DNA from: Aminipila butyrica
Lineage (GTDB): Bacteria > Bacillota > Clostridia > Peptostreptococcales > Anaerovoracaceae
DNA: 64,000 nucleotides
Direction of reading: 5' to 3'
NCBI RefSeq assembly: GCF_010669305.1
Contig: NZ_CP048649.1
Coordinates: 3,224,001-3,288,000 of the forward strand
The notes beneath the pieces were generated by a model. The model did not search any database. It was given only the letters and a program-made list of their open reading frames with translations, and was not told where the DNA came from. The translations under genes were made by a program, and so were the position numbers. Of this stretch, positions 35,514-44,120 are shown piece by piece. Each line of letters begins with the position of its first letter. Position 1 is the stretch's first letter.

Positions 35514-38500
35514 TTATTTAAAATATCTTACACCGGCTTCAAAAATCTGCTGATCCTTGTCCCCCGGCACATTCTTATATACATTAGTGCCAATACGCTC
35601 CGAATGCCCCATCTTGCCAAAGATTCGACCATCCGGCGAAGTAATACCCTCGATAGCACAGGTAGAATAGTTGGGATTGAAGGCAATGTCCATAGAAGGC
35701 TGGCCCCCAAAATCTACGTACTGAGTAGCCACCTGCCCATTTGCCATGAGCTGAGCTATCCACTCCTGGCTGGCGATAAAGCGGCCTTCTCCATGAGACA
35801 TGGCTACCCGGTGAATCTGGCCGGGCTCTGCCTTTGCCAGCCACGGTGATTTGTTGGAAGCAATTCTGGTGTTTACCAGACAGGATACGTGGCGACCAAT
35901 TTTATTGTAGGTCAGGGTTGGCGAATCCTCATCCATATCTGTGATTCGGCCATAAGGCACCAGCCCCAGCTTAATCAAGGCCTGGAATCCATTGCAGATC
36001 CCCAGCATCAAACCGTCTCTGTTCTCCAACAGATGGCTGACGGCCTCTTGTACCCCCGGATTTCGGAAAACCGCCGTGATAAACTTGGCAGAACCGTCTG
36101 GCTCGTCGCCTCCAGAGAACCCGCCTGGCAGGAAGATAATTTGACTTTCCCGAATCTTCTCTTCCAATTCTCGAATGGAAGCAATCAACTGCTCCTGATT
36201 CAGATTGCGCATGATGTGAATGTCTGCCTGGGCCCCAGCCCGCTCAAAGGCCCGCTTAGAATCCATCTCGCAGTTCGTACCCGGGAAGGCCGGTATCAAC
36301 ACCCTTGGCTTGGCGATCTTGATAGCCGGCGAAGCCCAGCTGTCCGTCTTATAGCTGATGACTGGAACGTCCGTCTTATCTTCTTCCCCCTTGAAGTCCC
36401 CAGTACGCACTGGAAATACACCTTCCAGCGGTGTCGTCCACTGGCGGAGAATCTCCTCTAGCGTTTTTTCTACAGAGATTGTCTGTTCCTCCGTATCTGC
36501 TTTAGCTCCCGCATCCTCACAGTCAGCAAGCTCCGTCACCTTGGCGGTCAGCTTTCCGCTATTCGCCGTGGCCCCAACTCGCTTATATGGCAATCCGCCA
36601 AACAGGGTCTCTGGGTCTGCCTCTCCGTCGATTTCCAGCAGCAAGGCACCATATTGAGGCTGACAGAATTCGTCTCTGGTTATCTGCTCCAGTGTGACCC
36701 CCAGCTTATTGCCAACGGCCATTTTTACGGCGGTCATAAACACCCCGCCTTTTCCCACCGTATTGGCAGAAAGAATATGGCCAGCTGCCGTCAGTTCTTG
36801 TATTCGATCCATGTTGTCTCGATATTGCTTGAAATCAGGAAGCTGATTGGCGTTCCGAGAAATCGGCAAGTAGATTAAGTGGCTTCCCGCCTTTTTAAAT
36901 TCTGTGGATACGACTTGTCCGGCCTCTATTACCGCTACGGCAAAGGATACCAGCGTTGGCGGCACATTGATGTCCATAAACGTTCCAGACATGCTGTCCT
37001 TGCCTCCGATGGCGGGAATGCTCAGTTCCGTCTGCACCTTTAGGGCTCCCAGCAAAGCCATAAAAGGCTTACTCCAGCTCTGGGAATCTTCCGTCATCCG
37101 CTGAAAATATTCCTGGAAGGTCAGTCGGACCTTTCTCCGATCACCGCCCATGGCTACGATTTTGGTTACTGAATCCAGCACCGCATACAAGGCACCATGA
37201 TAAGGTGAGCTCTTGGCCAGCTGTGGGTCGAATCCGTAAGTCATCAGCGTGGCCGTAGTGGTCTCTCCAGTAGTCACTGGCAGCTTACAGGCCATGCCTG
37301 CCGCCGGTGACAGCTGATATTTTCCGCCCAGGGGCATAAGCACTGTAGCCCCGCCAATAGTACTGTCAAACCGCTCCAGAAGGCCTTTCTGACTGCAACA
37401 GTTCAGGTCAGCCAAGCAGTCTTCCATCCAACAATCCAGTTCTTTCAAAGGCCCATTCATAAAGTCTAAGGACTGATCCTTTACCAGCACCTTTGCTTTC
37501 TGCGTGACCCCATTTGTATTTAAAAATTCTCTGCTCAAGTCTAAAATACAGCTGCCCCGCCAGAACATGCGAAACCGTCCGCTGTCCGTTACCTGAGCTA
37601 CTGCCACCGCCTCCAGATTTTCCTCTTGGGCCAGAGCTATAAACGACTTGGCATCGGCTTCCGATACGACTACCGCCATCCGTTCCTGGGATTCCGAAAT
37701 AGCCAGCTCTGTGCCGTCCAAACCTTCGTACTTTTTCAGTACCAAGTCCAGATTCACATCCAGACTGTCCGCTAATTCGCCGATGGCAACAGATACGCCC
37801 CCTGCTCCGAAATCATTACAGCGTTTAATCAGGGTAGCCGCTTCTTTTCTGCGGAACAGCCGCTGAATGTTCCGTTCAACCGGTGGATTGCCTTTCTGAA
37901 CCTCGGCACCGCAGTTGAGGATGGATTCTTCTGTATGCTCCTTAGAGGAGCCGGTAGCTCCACCACAGCCGTCTCGTCCGGTCCGACCTCCTACCAATAC
38001 GATGACATCCCCCGGTTCAGGCCGCTCTCTGCGTACATGACTGGCAGGAGCTGCTCCGATGACGGCTCCGATTTCCATGCGCTTGGCGACGTAGTCTTCA
38101 TGGTAAACCTCTGCTACCTGCCCGGTGGCCAGGCCAATCTGGTTTCCGTAAGAGCTGTATCCAGCCGCTGCCCCTTGGGTAATTTTTCGTTGTGGCAGTT
38201 TGCCAGGCAGCGTATCCTGAATTGGAGTCCGCGGATCAGCAGAACCGGTCACCCGCATGGCCTGATAGACGTAAACCCTGCCTGATAGCGGGTCTCTTAT
38301 GGCGCCTCCCAAACAAGTAGCTGCACCGCCGAAGGGTTCAATCTCTGTGGGATGATTGTGAGTCTCATTTTTAAACATCACCAACCAATCTTCTTCCTGT
38401 CCGTCAATATTGGCCTTCACCTTTATACTGCACGCATTGATTTCTTCTGATTCATCTAGGTCAGGCACTAGACCCTTTTTCTTTAGATATTTTGTGCCGA

Positions 38501-39356
38501 TGCAGGCCAAGTCCATCAGACAGATGTCCTTCCCTCCCTCTTGAAGGGCTTTAAAAATCCGGTCCCCGTAGACCTCTTGCCGTATAGCCAAATATTCGTC
38601 GAAGGATTCTTCAATTAACTGGGCATATGCACCTTGTTCAAACTGAATATCCGTCAGACTAGTCATGAAGGTTGTGTGCCGGCAATGATCGGACCAATAG
38701 GTATCAATCACCTTCAGCTCCGTCATGCTGGGTTCTCTCTTTTCTGCACTCTTGAAATATTTCTGGATAAAACCAATGTCCTCACTGCTCATGGCAAAAC
38801 CCTGCTCTCGCCGAAAAACGTCCAACTGAACCTCACTCATGGTAGTAAATCCCTCTATCACCGCTACATCTGCTGGTACAGCACTGTTCATGGACAAGTG
38901 CTCTGGCTTTTCCATGTCGGCCTCTTGCGAATCTACTGGATTGATGCAATAGTCCTTCACCTGGATTAATTGATTTTGATCTACCTCTCCCTGCAAAACA
39001 ATGATTTTGGCAAACTTCACCATAGGTTGGGCCTGAGCATTCATCATTTTAATGCACTGAGCTGCCGAATCTGCCCGCTGATCATACTGGCCAGGGAGAA
39101 ACTCCACTGCAAACAGCGTTTCCCCCAGTCCTTCCGGCAGCTGCTCTTCATAGACCCAATCTACCGCTGGTTCTGAAAAGACCGTATGTCTAGCCTTCTC
39201 ATAGGTCTGCTCATCAATCCCATCTATGTCATATCTGTTTAAAATCCGAATGTTCGATAATCCTGTTAAGTGGAGATTTTGTCTGACATCTTCTCTTAGC
39301 CCTTGAGCCTCCACATCAAAGCCTTTCTTTTTTTCAACAAAGATCCGTTTTACCAT
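35514..39356 (-). CDS. purL: phosphoribosylformylglycinamidine synthase, single-chain PurL with fused PurQ domain
   Basis: A 1280-residue FGAM synthase. The N-terminal linker region is followed by two tandem ATP-binding synthetase halves (HNHPTEIEPFGGAATCLGG in the first, PAIGGKDSMSGTFMD in the second) and a C-terminal class-I glutaminase (PGTNCEMDSKRAF, then GICNGFQALIKLGLVP with the nucleophilic Cys, and HGEGRF). It therefore needs no separate PurQ or PurS. The start at 39356 is chosen because AAAGGA lies eight bases before it. First gene of the operon; 34 bases separate it from purE. Confidence 0.95.
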   Translation of the reverse strand: MVKRIFVEKKKGFDVEAQGLREDVRQNLHLTGLSNIRILNRYDIDGIDEQTYEKARHTVFSEPAVDWVYEEQLPEGLGETLFAVEFLPGQYDQRADSAAQCIKMMNAQAQPMVKFAKIIVLQGEVDQNQLIQVKDYCINPVDSQEADMEKPEHLSMNSAVPADVAVIEGFTTMSEVQLDVFRREQGFAMSSEDIGFIQKYFKSAEKREPSMTELKVIDTYWSDHCRHTTFMTSLTDIQFEQGAYAQLIEESFDEYLAIRQEVYGDRIFKALQEGGKDICLMDLACIGTKYLKKKGLVPDLDESEEINACSIKVKANIDGQEEDWLVMFKNETHNHPTEIEPFGGAATCLGGAIRDPLSGRVYVYQAMRVTGSADPRTPIQDTLPGKLPQRKITQGAAAGYSSYGNQIGLATGQVAEVYHEDYVAKRMEIGAVIGAAPASHVRRERPEPGDVIVLVGGRTGRDGCGGATGSSKEHTEESILNCGAEVQKGNPPVERNIQRLFRRKEAATLIKRCNDFGAGGVSVAIGELADSLDVNLDLVLKKYEGLDGTELAISESQERMAVVVSEADAKSFIALAQEENLEAVAVAQVTDSGRFRMFWRGSCILDLSREFLNTNGVTQKAKVLVKDQSLDFMNGPLKELDCWMEDCLADLNCCSQKGLLERFDSTIGGATVLMPLGGKYQLSPAAGMACKLPVTTGETTTATLMTYGFDPQLAKSSPYHGALYAVLDSVTKIVAMGGDRRKVRLTFQEYFQRMTEDSQSWSKPFMALLGALKVQTELSIPAIGGKDSMSGTFMDINVPPTLVSFAVAVIEAGQVVSTEFKKAGSHLIYLPISRNANQLPDFKQYRDNMDRIQELTAAGHILSANTVGKGGVFMTAVKMAVGNKLGVTLEQITRDEFCQPQYGALLLEIDGEADPETLFGGLPYKRVGATANSGKLTAKVTELADCEDAGAKADTEEQTISVEKTLEEILRQWTTPLEGVFPVRTGDFKGEEDKTDVPVISYKTDSWASPAIKIAKPRVLIPAFPGTNCEMDSKRAFERAGAQADIHIMRNLNQEQLIASIRELEEKIRESQIIFLPGGFSGGDEPDGSAKFITAVFRNPGVQEAVSHLLENRDGLMLGICNGFQALIKLGLVPYGRITDMDEDSPTLTYNKIGRHVSCLVNTRIASNKSPWLAKAEPGQIHRVAMSHGEGRFIASQEWIAQLMANGQVATQYVDFGGQPSMDIAFNPNYSTCAIEGITSPDGRIFGKMGHSERIGTNVYKNVPGDKDQQIFEAGVRYFK

Positions 39357-39399
39357 ACAAGCGATCCTTTCTCCGTACATTCAATCCATTTATTTTATT

Positions 39400-39520
39400 T
39401 AATGTTCGTATTTTATTATTTTATTTGTCTTAATGACTAAAGACTAGCACACTTTTTCCGTCATTACAAGAAACATCTGCAATTTTATTAAAAAATTTTA
39501 TAAAAACACGAACTTTATTC
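39400..39520 (-). promoter_or_regulatory. purine operon promoter with two PurBox-like sites
   Basis: On the minus strand TTGTAA (39469-39464), 17 bp, and TGC-TAGTCT (-10 at 39446-39441, extended -10) form a plausible promoter. Two sites resemble the Bacillus PurR box (CGAAC flanked by AT): ATACGAACATT on the minus strand at about 39410-39400 and ACACGAACTTT on the plus strand at about 39506-39516. Their spacing (about 100 bp) differs from the Bacillus arrangement. No purine riboswitch is seen. Confidence 0.35.
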
Positions 39521-39562
39521 ATCCATCTTTTTTTAATTGTTCATATATGTGCAATTGCGCAC

Positions 39563-39595
39563 AAAAAAAGCGGGGGGGCAAACCCTCGCCTTTTT
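39563..39595 (-). terminator. terminator of the scf-lrg operon
   Basis: GGCGAGGG and CCCCCCCGC pair around a TTTG loop on the minus strand and are followed by TTTTTTT. It ends the operon 46 bases after the cytidylate-kinase-like stop. Confidence 0.75.
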
Positions 39596-39641
39596 CATAT
39601 CACTAAAATGTCTTTTTTAATTGTATGGGCCAGATATCATT

Positions 39642-40235
39642 CTAAATCCCTTTGTTGTCTTCCTTCCATCGCCAGCTGGCTTCCCCATAGGCCAAAATCA
39701 ACTCAGCTGCTTGCTGAATGCCGATACGCCCGCTGTCCAAAGACAGCTGATAACCTCGGGAATCGCCCCATTCTTCCCCGGTGTACTGCCGATGGAACTC
39801 GGCCCGCCCTCGGTCCGTCTCTTGAATCAGTACCTTGGTAGCTTTCTCACTGATGCCGTTGGATTGAGCAATCCGCTGAATGCGCCAATCTAAATCTGCG
39901 TGGACAAAGACGCTGATATGGTCTTCTTGTTGGCGGAAGATGGCATTAGCGCACCGCCCTACCAGAACACAAGGCCGCGTCCCAATCAACCTGCGAATTT
40001 CCTCAAAAGGCTTCCTGCTCAACCGGTCATCTGCTTCCTCCCTGGCGATAGCGTATAGCAGACTATTGGCGGGTTTCTCTTCAAAAAAAGTCTGAACCTC
40101 TTCATAGTCCCCTAACTCTTTCAGCCGTTCAGCCAGGTATTCTTTATCATAGAGCTCAACCCCCAGCTTTTCTGCCAGCTTCTCGCCGATGTCGTGTCCG
40201 CCGCTTCCATATTCCCGTCCGATGGTAATAATCAT
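39642..40235 (-). CDS. cytidylate-kinase-like P-loop protein
   Basis: A 197-residue protein of the Cytidylate_kin2 type. It starts MIITIGREYGSGGHDIGEKL (P-loop variant), and has LVGRCANAIF, VFVHADLDWRIQRIAQ and a C-terminal SGRIGIQQAAELIL. Its nucleotide substrate is not established. The start at 40235 follows GAGGTGAGG; an upstream in-frame extension inside lrgB is unlikely. It is the last gene of the operon that begins with the SCIFF peptide gene. Confidence 0.8.
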   Translation of the reverse strand: MIITIGREYGSGGHDIGEKLAEKLGVELYDKEYLAERLKELGDYEEVQTFFEEKPANSLLYAIAREEADDRLSRKPFEEIRRLIGTRPCVLVGRCANAIFRQQEDHISVFVHADLDWRIQRIAQSNGISEKATKVLIQETDRGRAEFHRQYTGEEWGDSRGYQLSLDSGRIGIQQAAELILAYGEASWRWKEDNKGI

Positions 40236-40248
40236 ATTCCTCACCTCA

Positions 40249-40941
40249 CTATATAAAATGTGCAAAGATAGCTGCACCTACTACCGTTAGCAGGCCCGTC
40301 ACCGCAATGGCCAAACTGCTGATGGCCCCTTCTACTTCGCCCATTTCCATAGCCCGGGCTGTGCCGATGGCGTGAGCCGCTGTTCCCAGCGCCAACCCCT
40401 TAGCCACCGGCTGCTTGATGCGGAAAAGCTTGCACAGCCATTCCCCCATGACATTGCCAAGAATTCCTGTAATGATAATCACCGCTACGGTGATGGTAAC
40501 CATACCGCCCAACTCCTCTGAAACGCCCATGCCTATAGCTGTAGTGATGGATTTAGGCAACAAGGTCACATATTCCTCATGGCTGAGTCCAAAGGCCTTA
40601 GACAAAGCCCAGACACTGCCCAACGCGGACAATACCCCTGCCAGACTGCCTATGAGAATGGCCGCCCCATGCCGCTTCAACAAACTCCGCTGCTGGTATA
40701 GCGGCAGCGCCAGACACACGGTGGCCGGGGTCAGCAGATAACTGATGTATGTTGCCCCTTCGTTGTAGCGGTCGTATTGAACGCCGCAGAGCAGCAACAC
40801 GACAATAACAAAGACAACAGCAATCAGTAACGGGTTGAAAGCCGGATGCTTAAATTTTCTCTTTAGATACAATCCCAGCAGGTAGCCAATCAAACTGATG
40901 ACTACCCCAAAAAAAGTAGAATCTTCCAAAAAACTATTCAT
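40249..40941 (-). CDS. lrgB: LrgB/CidB-family membrane protein
   Basis: A 230-residue protein with seven or more hydrophobic segments and the LrgB signatures PATVCLALPLYQQ, LLPKSITTAIGMGVSEELGG and GLALGTAAHAIGTARAMEMG. LrgAB-type pairs are linked to control of murein hydrolase activity, pyruvate or glycolate transport and programmed lysis, depending on species. It lies one base after lrgA and 13 bases before the kinase-like gene. Confidence 0.92.
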   Translation of the reverse strand: MNSFLEDSTFFGVVISLIGYLLGLYLKRKFKHPAFNPLLIAVVFVIVVLLLCGVQYDRYNEGATYISYLLTPATVCLALPLYQQRSLLKRHGAAILIGSLAGVLSALGSVWALSKAFGLSHEEYVTLLPKSITTAIGMGVSEELGGMVTITVAVIIITGILGNVMGEWLCKLFRIKQPVAKGLALGTAAHAIGTARAMEMGEVEGAISSLAIAVTGLLTVVGAAIFAHFI

Positions 40942-40942
40942 G

Positions 40943-41296
40943 CTATTTCCTCTTTTCCATGTTGATGACCAATTGCGTTACGCCTCCTGTCACCGCCAAA
41001 ACGATGACCGTGGTTACAAAGGTAATCACGGCAATGGGGATAAAGATTGGCTTCAACGCCGCCCAGGAATCCATCAGCCCCACCGCTGCCGGGATAAACA
41101 TTACCGGCATAATTTCAATGAGAAAGACTCCTGCATCCTGAACGCTGTCCAACTTAATAAGCCCGGTTTGCAGGGCCAGAAGCATGAGCACCAGCCCATA
41201 GATGCTGGCTGGTATAGTCAACGGAATAAATGCCTTTAAGACTTCTCCGATAAATGTAATCAATAAAATAATGGCAAACTGTTTTAAATATTTCAT
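40943..41296 (-). CDS. lrgA: LrgA/CidA-family holin-like membrane protein
   Basis: A 117-residue protein with four membrane segments (FAIILLITFIGEVLKAF, PASIYGLVLMLLALQTGLI, FLIEIMPVMFIPAAVGLMDS and AVITFVTTVIVLAVTGGVTQ), the layout of CidA/LrgA. ATG 41296 overlaps the TGA of the SCIFF maturase gene (ATGA), with GGGGAG in the end of that gene as its ribosome binding site, so its translation is coupled to the maturase. The partner lrgB follows after one base. Confidence 0.92.
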   Translation of the reverse strand: MKYLKQFAIILLITFIGEVLKAFIPLTIPASIYGLVLMLLALQTGLIKLDSVQDAGVFLIEIMPVMFIPAAVGLMDSWAALKPIFIPIAVITFVTTVIVLAVTGGVTQLVINMEKRK

Positions 41297-42684
41297 TGTT
41301 GCTCCCCACCAAATTGTTCTGCCACCTGAAGCATGATAGCACATTCAATTCTTTTCTTGTGAAGCTGACAGCCGAAATCGTAGACTCCTTGAATGCTGCC
41401 GGTGGTGTGGTAGGCGTTAGCCGCACAGCCGCCGCTGCAATACATCCGGGCAAAGCAATCCCGGCATTCTTCATGAGAATAGATGTTGCAGGACTTAAAC
41501 TGGTGGCAAGCATTCTGGTTTTGAATACCCTCAAAGACGGTTCCCAGCAAGAACTCCGGGTCCCCGACAAACTGATGACAGGGATACAAATCCCCCTCCG
41601 GAGTCACCGCCAGATATTCTGTACCTACTCCACAGCCGGATATCCGTTTGACAATGCACGGACCGCCTGTCAAATCAATGGTGTAGTGGTAGAAACGGAA
41701 GTCCTTTCCTTCCTTCTTTCGCTGAAGCATCGCCTGGGCCAGCCGATCGTATTCCGCCAACAGCTGAGGCAAATCCGCCTCCGTCAGGGCGTAGTCTGCT
41801 CCCGGCTCCGCTACCACAGGCTCCATGGACAGCTCTTTGAATCCTAAGTCTGCCAGATGGAGAATGTCACTGGCAAAGTCCGTATTATGATGGGTATAGG
41901 TTCCACGAATATAGTAGTTTTCCTGGTTTCTGGACTCTGCCAGTTTGAGGAATTTAGGCAAAATCGTGTCGTAGGAGCCTTTACCATTTCTAGATACCCG
42001 CAAGCGGTCGTTAACCTCTTTTCGTCCATCCATGCTCAATACCACATTGCTCATCTCTCGGTTGGCGAATTCGATTACCTCCTCATCCAGCAAAATGCCA
42101 TTGGTGGTCAACGTAAAGCGAAAGTTTTTATTGTGCAGCTTCTCCTGCTGCCGCCCATAGGCCACTAAGTCTTTGACCACTTGCCAGTTCATAAGCGGTT
42201 CCCCGCCAAAGAAATCCACTTCCAAGTTCTTTCTGGTCCCAGAGTTTTCAATCAAAAAATCCAAGGCCTTTTTCCCCACTTCATAAGACATGAGCCCCCG
42301 GTGTCCCTGCTGGTACTCTCCCTCTTCCGCAAAACAATATTTACAGGCCATGTTACAGTCGTGGGCCACATGAAGACAGATGGCCTTCACCACAGACTGC
42401 CTGTCCTTAAACTCCCCAGACATCTCCTGATAGATGTCCACAGAAAACAACTTTCCCTGCCTCTTCAACTCCTCTATATCCGCAAAGACCAACTCGATTT
42501 CTTCTGCGGTTACCTCGGGCAAATGGCCGTACTTGCTCAAAATATCTGCCGTAATAGCCCTTCTTTCTTCTCCTGCCTCCAGCTTTTCAATCACATCGTA
42601 GGCCACCTCGTCCACACAGTGAACCGCCCCGCTGTTCACGTCCAGAACGATGTTGTACCCGTTATTTTTATATGTATGTACCAT
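41293..42684 (-). CDS. scfB: SCIFF (ranthipeptide) radical SAM maturase
   Basis: A 463-residue radical SAM/SPASM enzyme that forms thioether links in the SCIFF peptide. The N-terminal 90 residues (VHTYKNNGYNIVLDVNSGAV) are the peptide-recognition part. The radical SAM cluster motif is CNMACKYCFAEEG, followed by FFGGEPLMNW. The SPASM/auxiliary cluster cysteines are in GCGVGTEYLAVTPEGDLYPC and CRDCFARMYCSGGCAANAYH. All catalytic cysteines are present. It follows the precursor gene after 142 bases containing a terminator, and is coupled to lrgA. The precursor differs from the norm. Confidence 0.95.
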   Translation of the reverse strand: MVHTYKNNGYNIVLDVNSGAVHCVDEVAYDVIEKLEAGEERRAITADILSKYGHLPEVTAEEIELVFADIEELKRQGKLFSVDIYQEMSGEFKDRQSVVKAICLHVAHDCNMACKYCFAEEGEYQQGHRGLMSYEVGKKALDFLIENSGTRKNLEVDFFGGEPLMNWQVVKDLVAYGRQQEKLHNKNFRFTLTTNGILLDEEVIEFANREMSNVVLSMDGRKEVNDRLRVSRNGKGSYDTILPKFLKLAESRNQENYYIRGTYTHHNTDFASDILHLADLGFKELSMEPVVAEPGADYALTEADLPQLLAEYDRLAQAMLQRKKEGKDFRFYHYTIDLTGGPCIVKRISGCGVGTEYLAVTPEGDLYPCHQFVGDPEFLLGTVFEGIQNQNACHQFKSCNIYSHEECRDCFARMYCSGGCAANAYHTTGSIQGVYDFGCQLHKKRIECAIMLQVAEQFGGEQQ

Positions 42685-42775
42685 AAAAGGTCATCCTTTC
42701 CTTTTTTATCTATCTATAAATTTGTATCTGGCACCTGCCAAAACTTTCTACTGCAAGTTCCTTTCAGTGCGCAAC

Positions 42776-42814
42776 TGAAAAAATCGCCATAAGCCCTGCA
42801 GCCTATAGCGATTT
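42776..42814 (-). terminator. attenuating terminator between scfA and scfB
   Basis: AAATCGCCATA (42781-42791) pairs with TATAGCGATTT (42804-42814), and the minus-strand product continues into TTTTTT. It lies between precursor and maturase, so most transcripts would end after the peptide gene and keep peptide in excess over enzyme. Confidence 0.8.
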
Positions 42815-42826
42815 GAAAAGTTGTGC

Positions 42827-42973
42827 TTATTTCTTTAGCTGTTCGCACTGCTGATTTGCAACGCTGCAAGAAGTCTTGCTTGCGGACTGGCAAGATGTCT
42901 GGCATTCGCCGCAGCCGCCCTTTTTGGCTGAATCCACAAGGTTTCTCGTTTCGATAGTCTGTATTCTCTTCAT
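42827..42973 (-). CDS. scfA: SCIFF/ranthipeptide precursor with five instead of six cysteines
   Basis: A 48-residue peptide, too short for most gene finders. It starts MKRIQTIETRNLVDSAKKGG and continues CGECQTSCQSASKTSC, then SVANQQCEQLKK. The family is defined by six cysteines in about forty-five residues; here they are at 21, 24, 28, 36 and 43, and the usual fourth cysteine is Ser32 (AGC). Residue 37, the Thr that accepts the thioether in the studied CteA peptide as I recall it, is Ser. GGAGG lies six bases before the ATG. The adjacent maturase is intact. The product presumably is a modified peptide of unknown signalling or export function. Confidence 0.9.
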   Translation of the reverse strand: MKRIQTIETRNLVDSAKKGGCGECQTSCQSASKTSCSVANQQCEQLKK

Positions 42974-43147
42974 TTTTTACCTCCAACCTGGCGTTCTGGT
43001 CCGAGCCAAACTGCGCCAAGACTATGTGTTTTAAAATTGCTCCCATTATATTACCACAGCTGAGTCATTTTATCAAGCCATCCCACTATAAAGTTTTTCA
43101 TAATGGAGAAAAATTGAGAATACATTTACTAAATGGAGGATTGACCA

Positions 43148-44056
43148 ATGAAATTACGTAAATTCAAAGGACTAAAAAAATTTCCGGCTGTCCATAAGCC
43201 CTCTTTGTCTCGCAAGGGGCTTTTTCTGGGGTTGTTTATCGCTCTGGCAAGTTTTGCCGCTGTCGTGTACCTGGTACCCCAGGCTCTAAGCCGAGAGACT
43301 GCTGCACTGCCGGCACCTTCCATATCAGCTGCCCAGGCCATACTCCTGGACGCCGATACAGGTCGGGTGCTCTATGAAAAAAATGCGGAGGAAAAAGCCT
43401 ATCCTGCCAGTACCACGAAGATTTTAACCGCTCTGCTGACCATTGAACGGGTGGAAGAGCTAAAAAGCGACTTAACCCAACAGGTAAAAATTCCTCCTGA
43501 GGCCGTGGGTGTGGAAGGCTCCTCCATCTATCTGGCGGCCCAAGAGCCCGTCACCATTGAAGATCTGTTATATGGGATGATGCTCCGCTCCGGCAACGAT
43601 GCCGCTACTGCTCTGGCCGTGATTATCGGCGGTGATCAGCAGCATTTTATTGATGAGATGAACCGCAGAGCTCAGGAGCTGGGCTGCACAGGCAGCCAAT
43701 TTCTAAATCCCAGCGGCCTCTTTGACGAAAACCATTACACCACCGTTGCCGACATGGGGCGCATCGCTCAAGCTGCCATGAAAAACAAGACCTTCCGTCG
43801 GATTGCTGCCACAGAAGAATGGAATGCCAGCCGAGCCCCTGACAAATACAACTACTTCTACAACAAAAATAAAGTTGTCCACCAATACGAAGGTGGGAAT
43901 GGCATTAAAATTGGTTACACCAAAGCCTCTGGACGAACCCTCGTGGCCTCGGCCCGCCGAGATGGCCGACAGCTTATCTGCGTCGTGATGGGGGCCCCCG
44001 ATTGGTTTAACGACTCCTACAGGCTTATGGACTATGGATTTTCTTTAAAGCCCTAG
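43148..44056 (+). CDS. D-alanyl-D-alanine carboxypeptidase (DacF/PBP5-like)
   Basis: A 302-residue low-molecular-weight penicillin-binding protein that trims pentapeptide stems. A membrane anchor or signal (LFLGLFIALASFAAVVYLVP) follows a basic N-terminus. The SxxK motif is STTK in AYPASTTKILTALL, the SxN motif is SGN in MLRSGNDAATAL. The third motif, normally KTG, reads KIG in NGIKIGYTKASGR. The C-terminal beta domain of PBP5 is absent, as in many shorter clostridial members. The ATG follows GGAGG. Divergent from scfA. Confidence 0.88.
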   Translation: MKLRKFKGLKKFPAVHKPSLSRKGLFLGLFIALASFAAVVYLVPQALSRETAALPAPSISAAQAILLDADTGRVLYEKNAEEKAYPASTTKILTALLTIERVEELKSDLTQQVKIPPEAVGVEGSSIYLAAQEPVTIEDLLYGMMLRSGNDAATALAVIIGGDQQHFIDEMNRRAQELGCTGSQFLNPSGLFDENHYTTVADMGRIAQAAMKNKTFRRIAATEEWNASRAPDKYNYFYNKNKVVHQYEGGNGIKIGYTKASGRTLVASARRDGRQLICVVMGAPDWFNDSYRLMDYGFSLKP

Positions 44057-44120
44057 CACCTCTTCCTCCCGGTGAAAATATACTGATAGGATAATAGTAT
44101 AATCAGGTGGGAGGATATTC

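Noticed and set aside
42714..43046. 110-codon frame over the SCIFF peptide gene
   Set aside because: It runs in another frame through scfA and its terminator; the 48-residue SCIFF peptide with its GGAGG site is the real gene.
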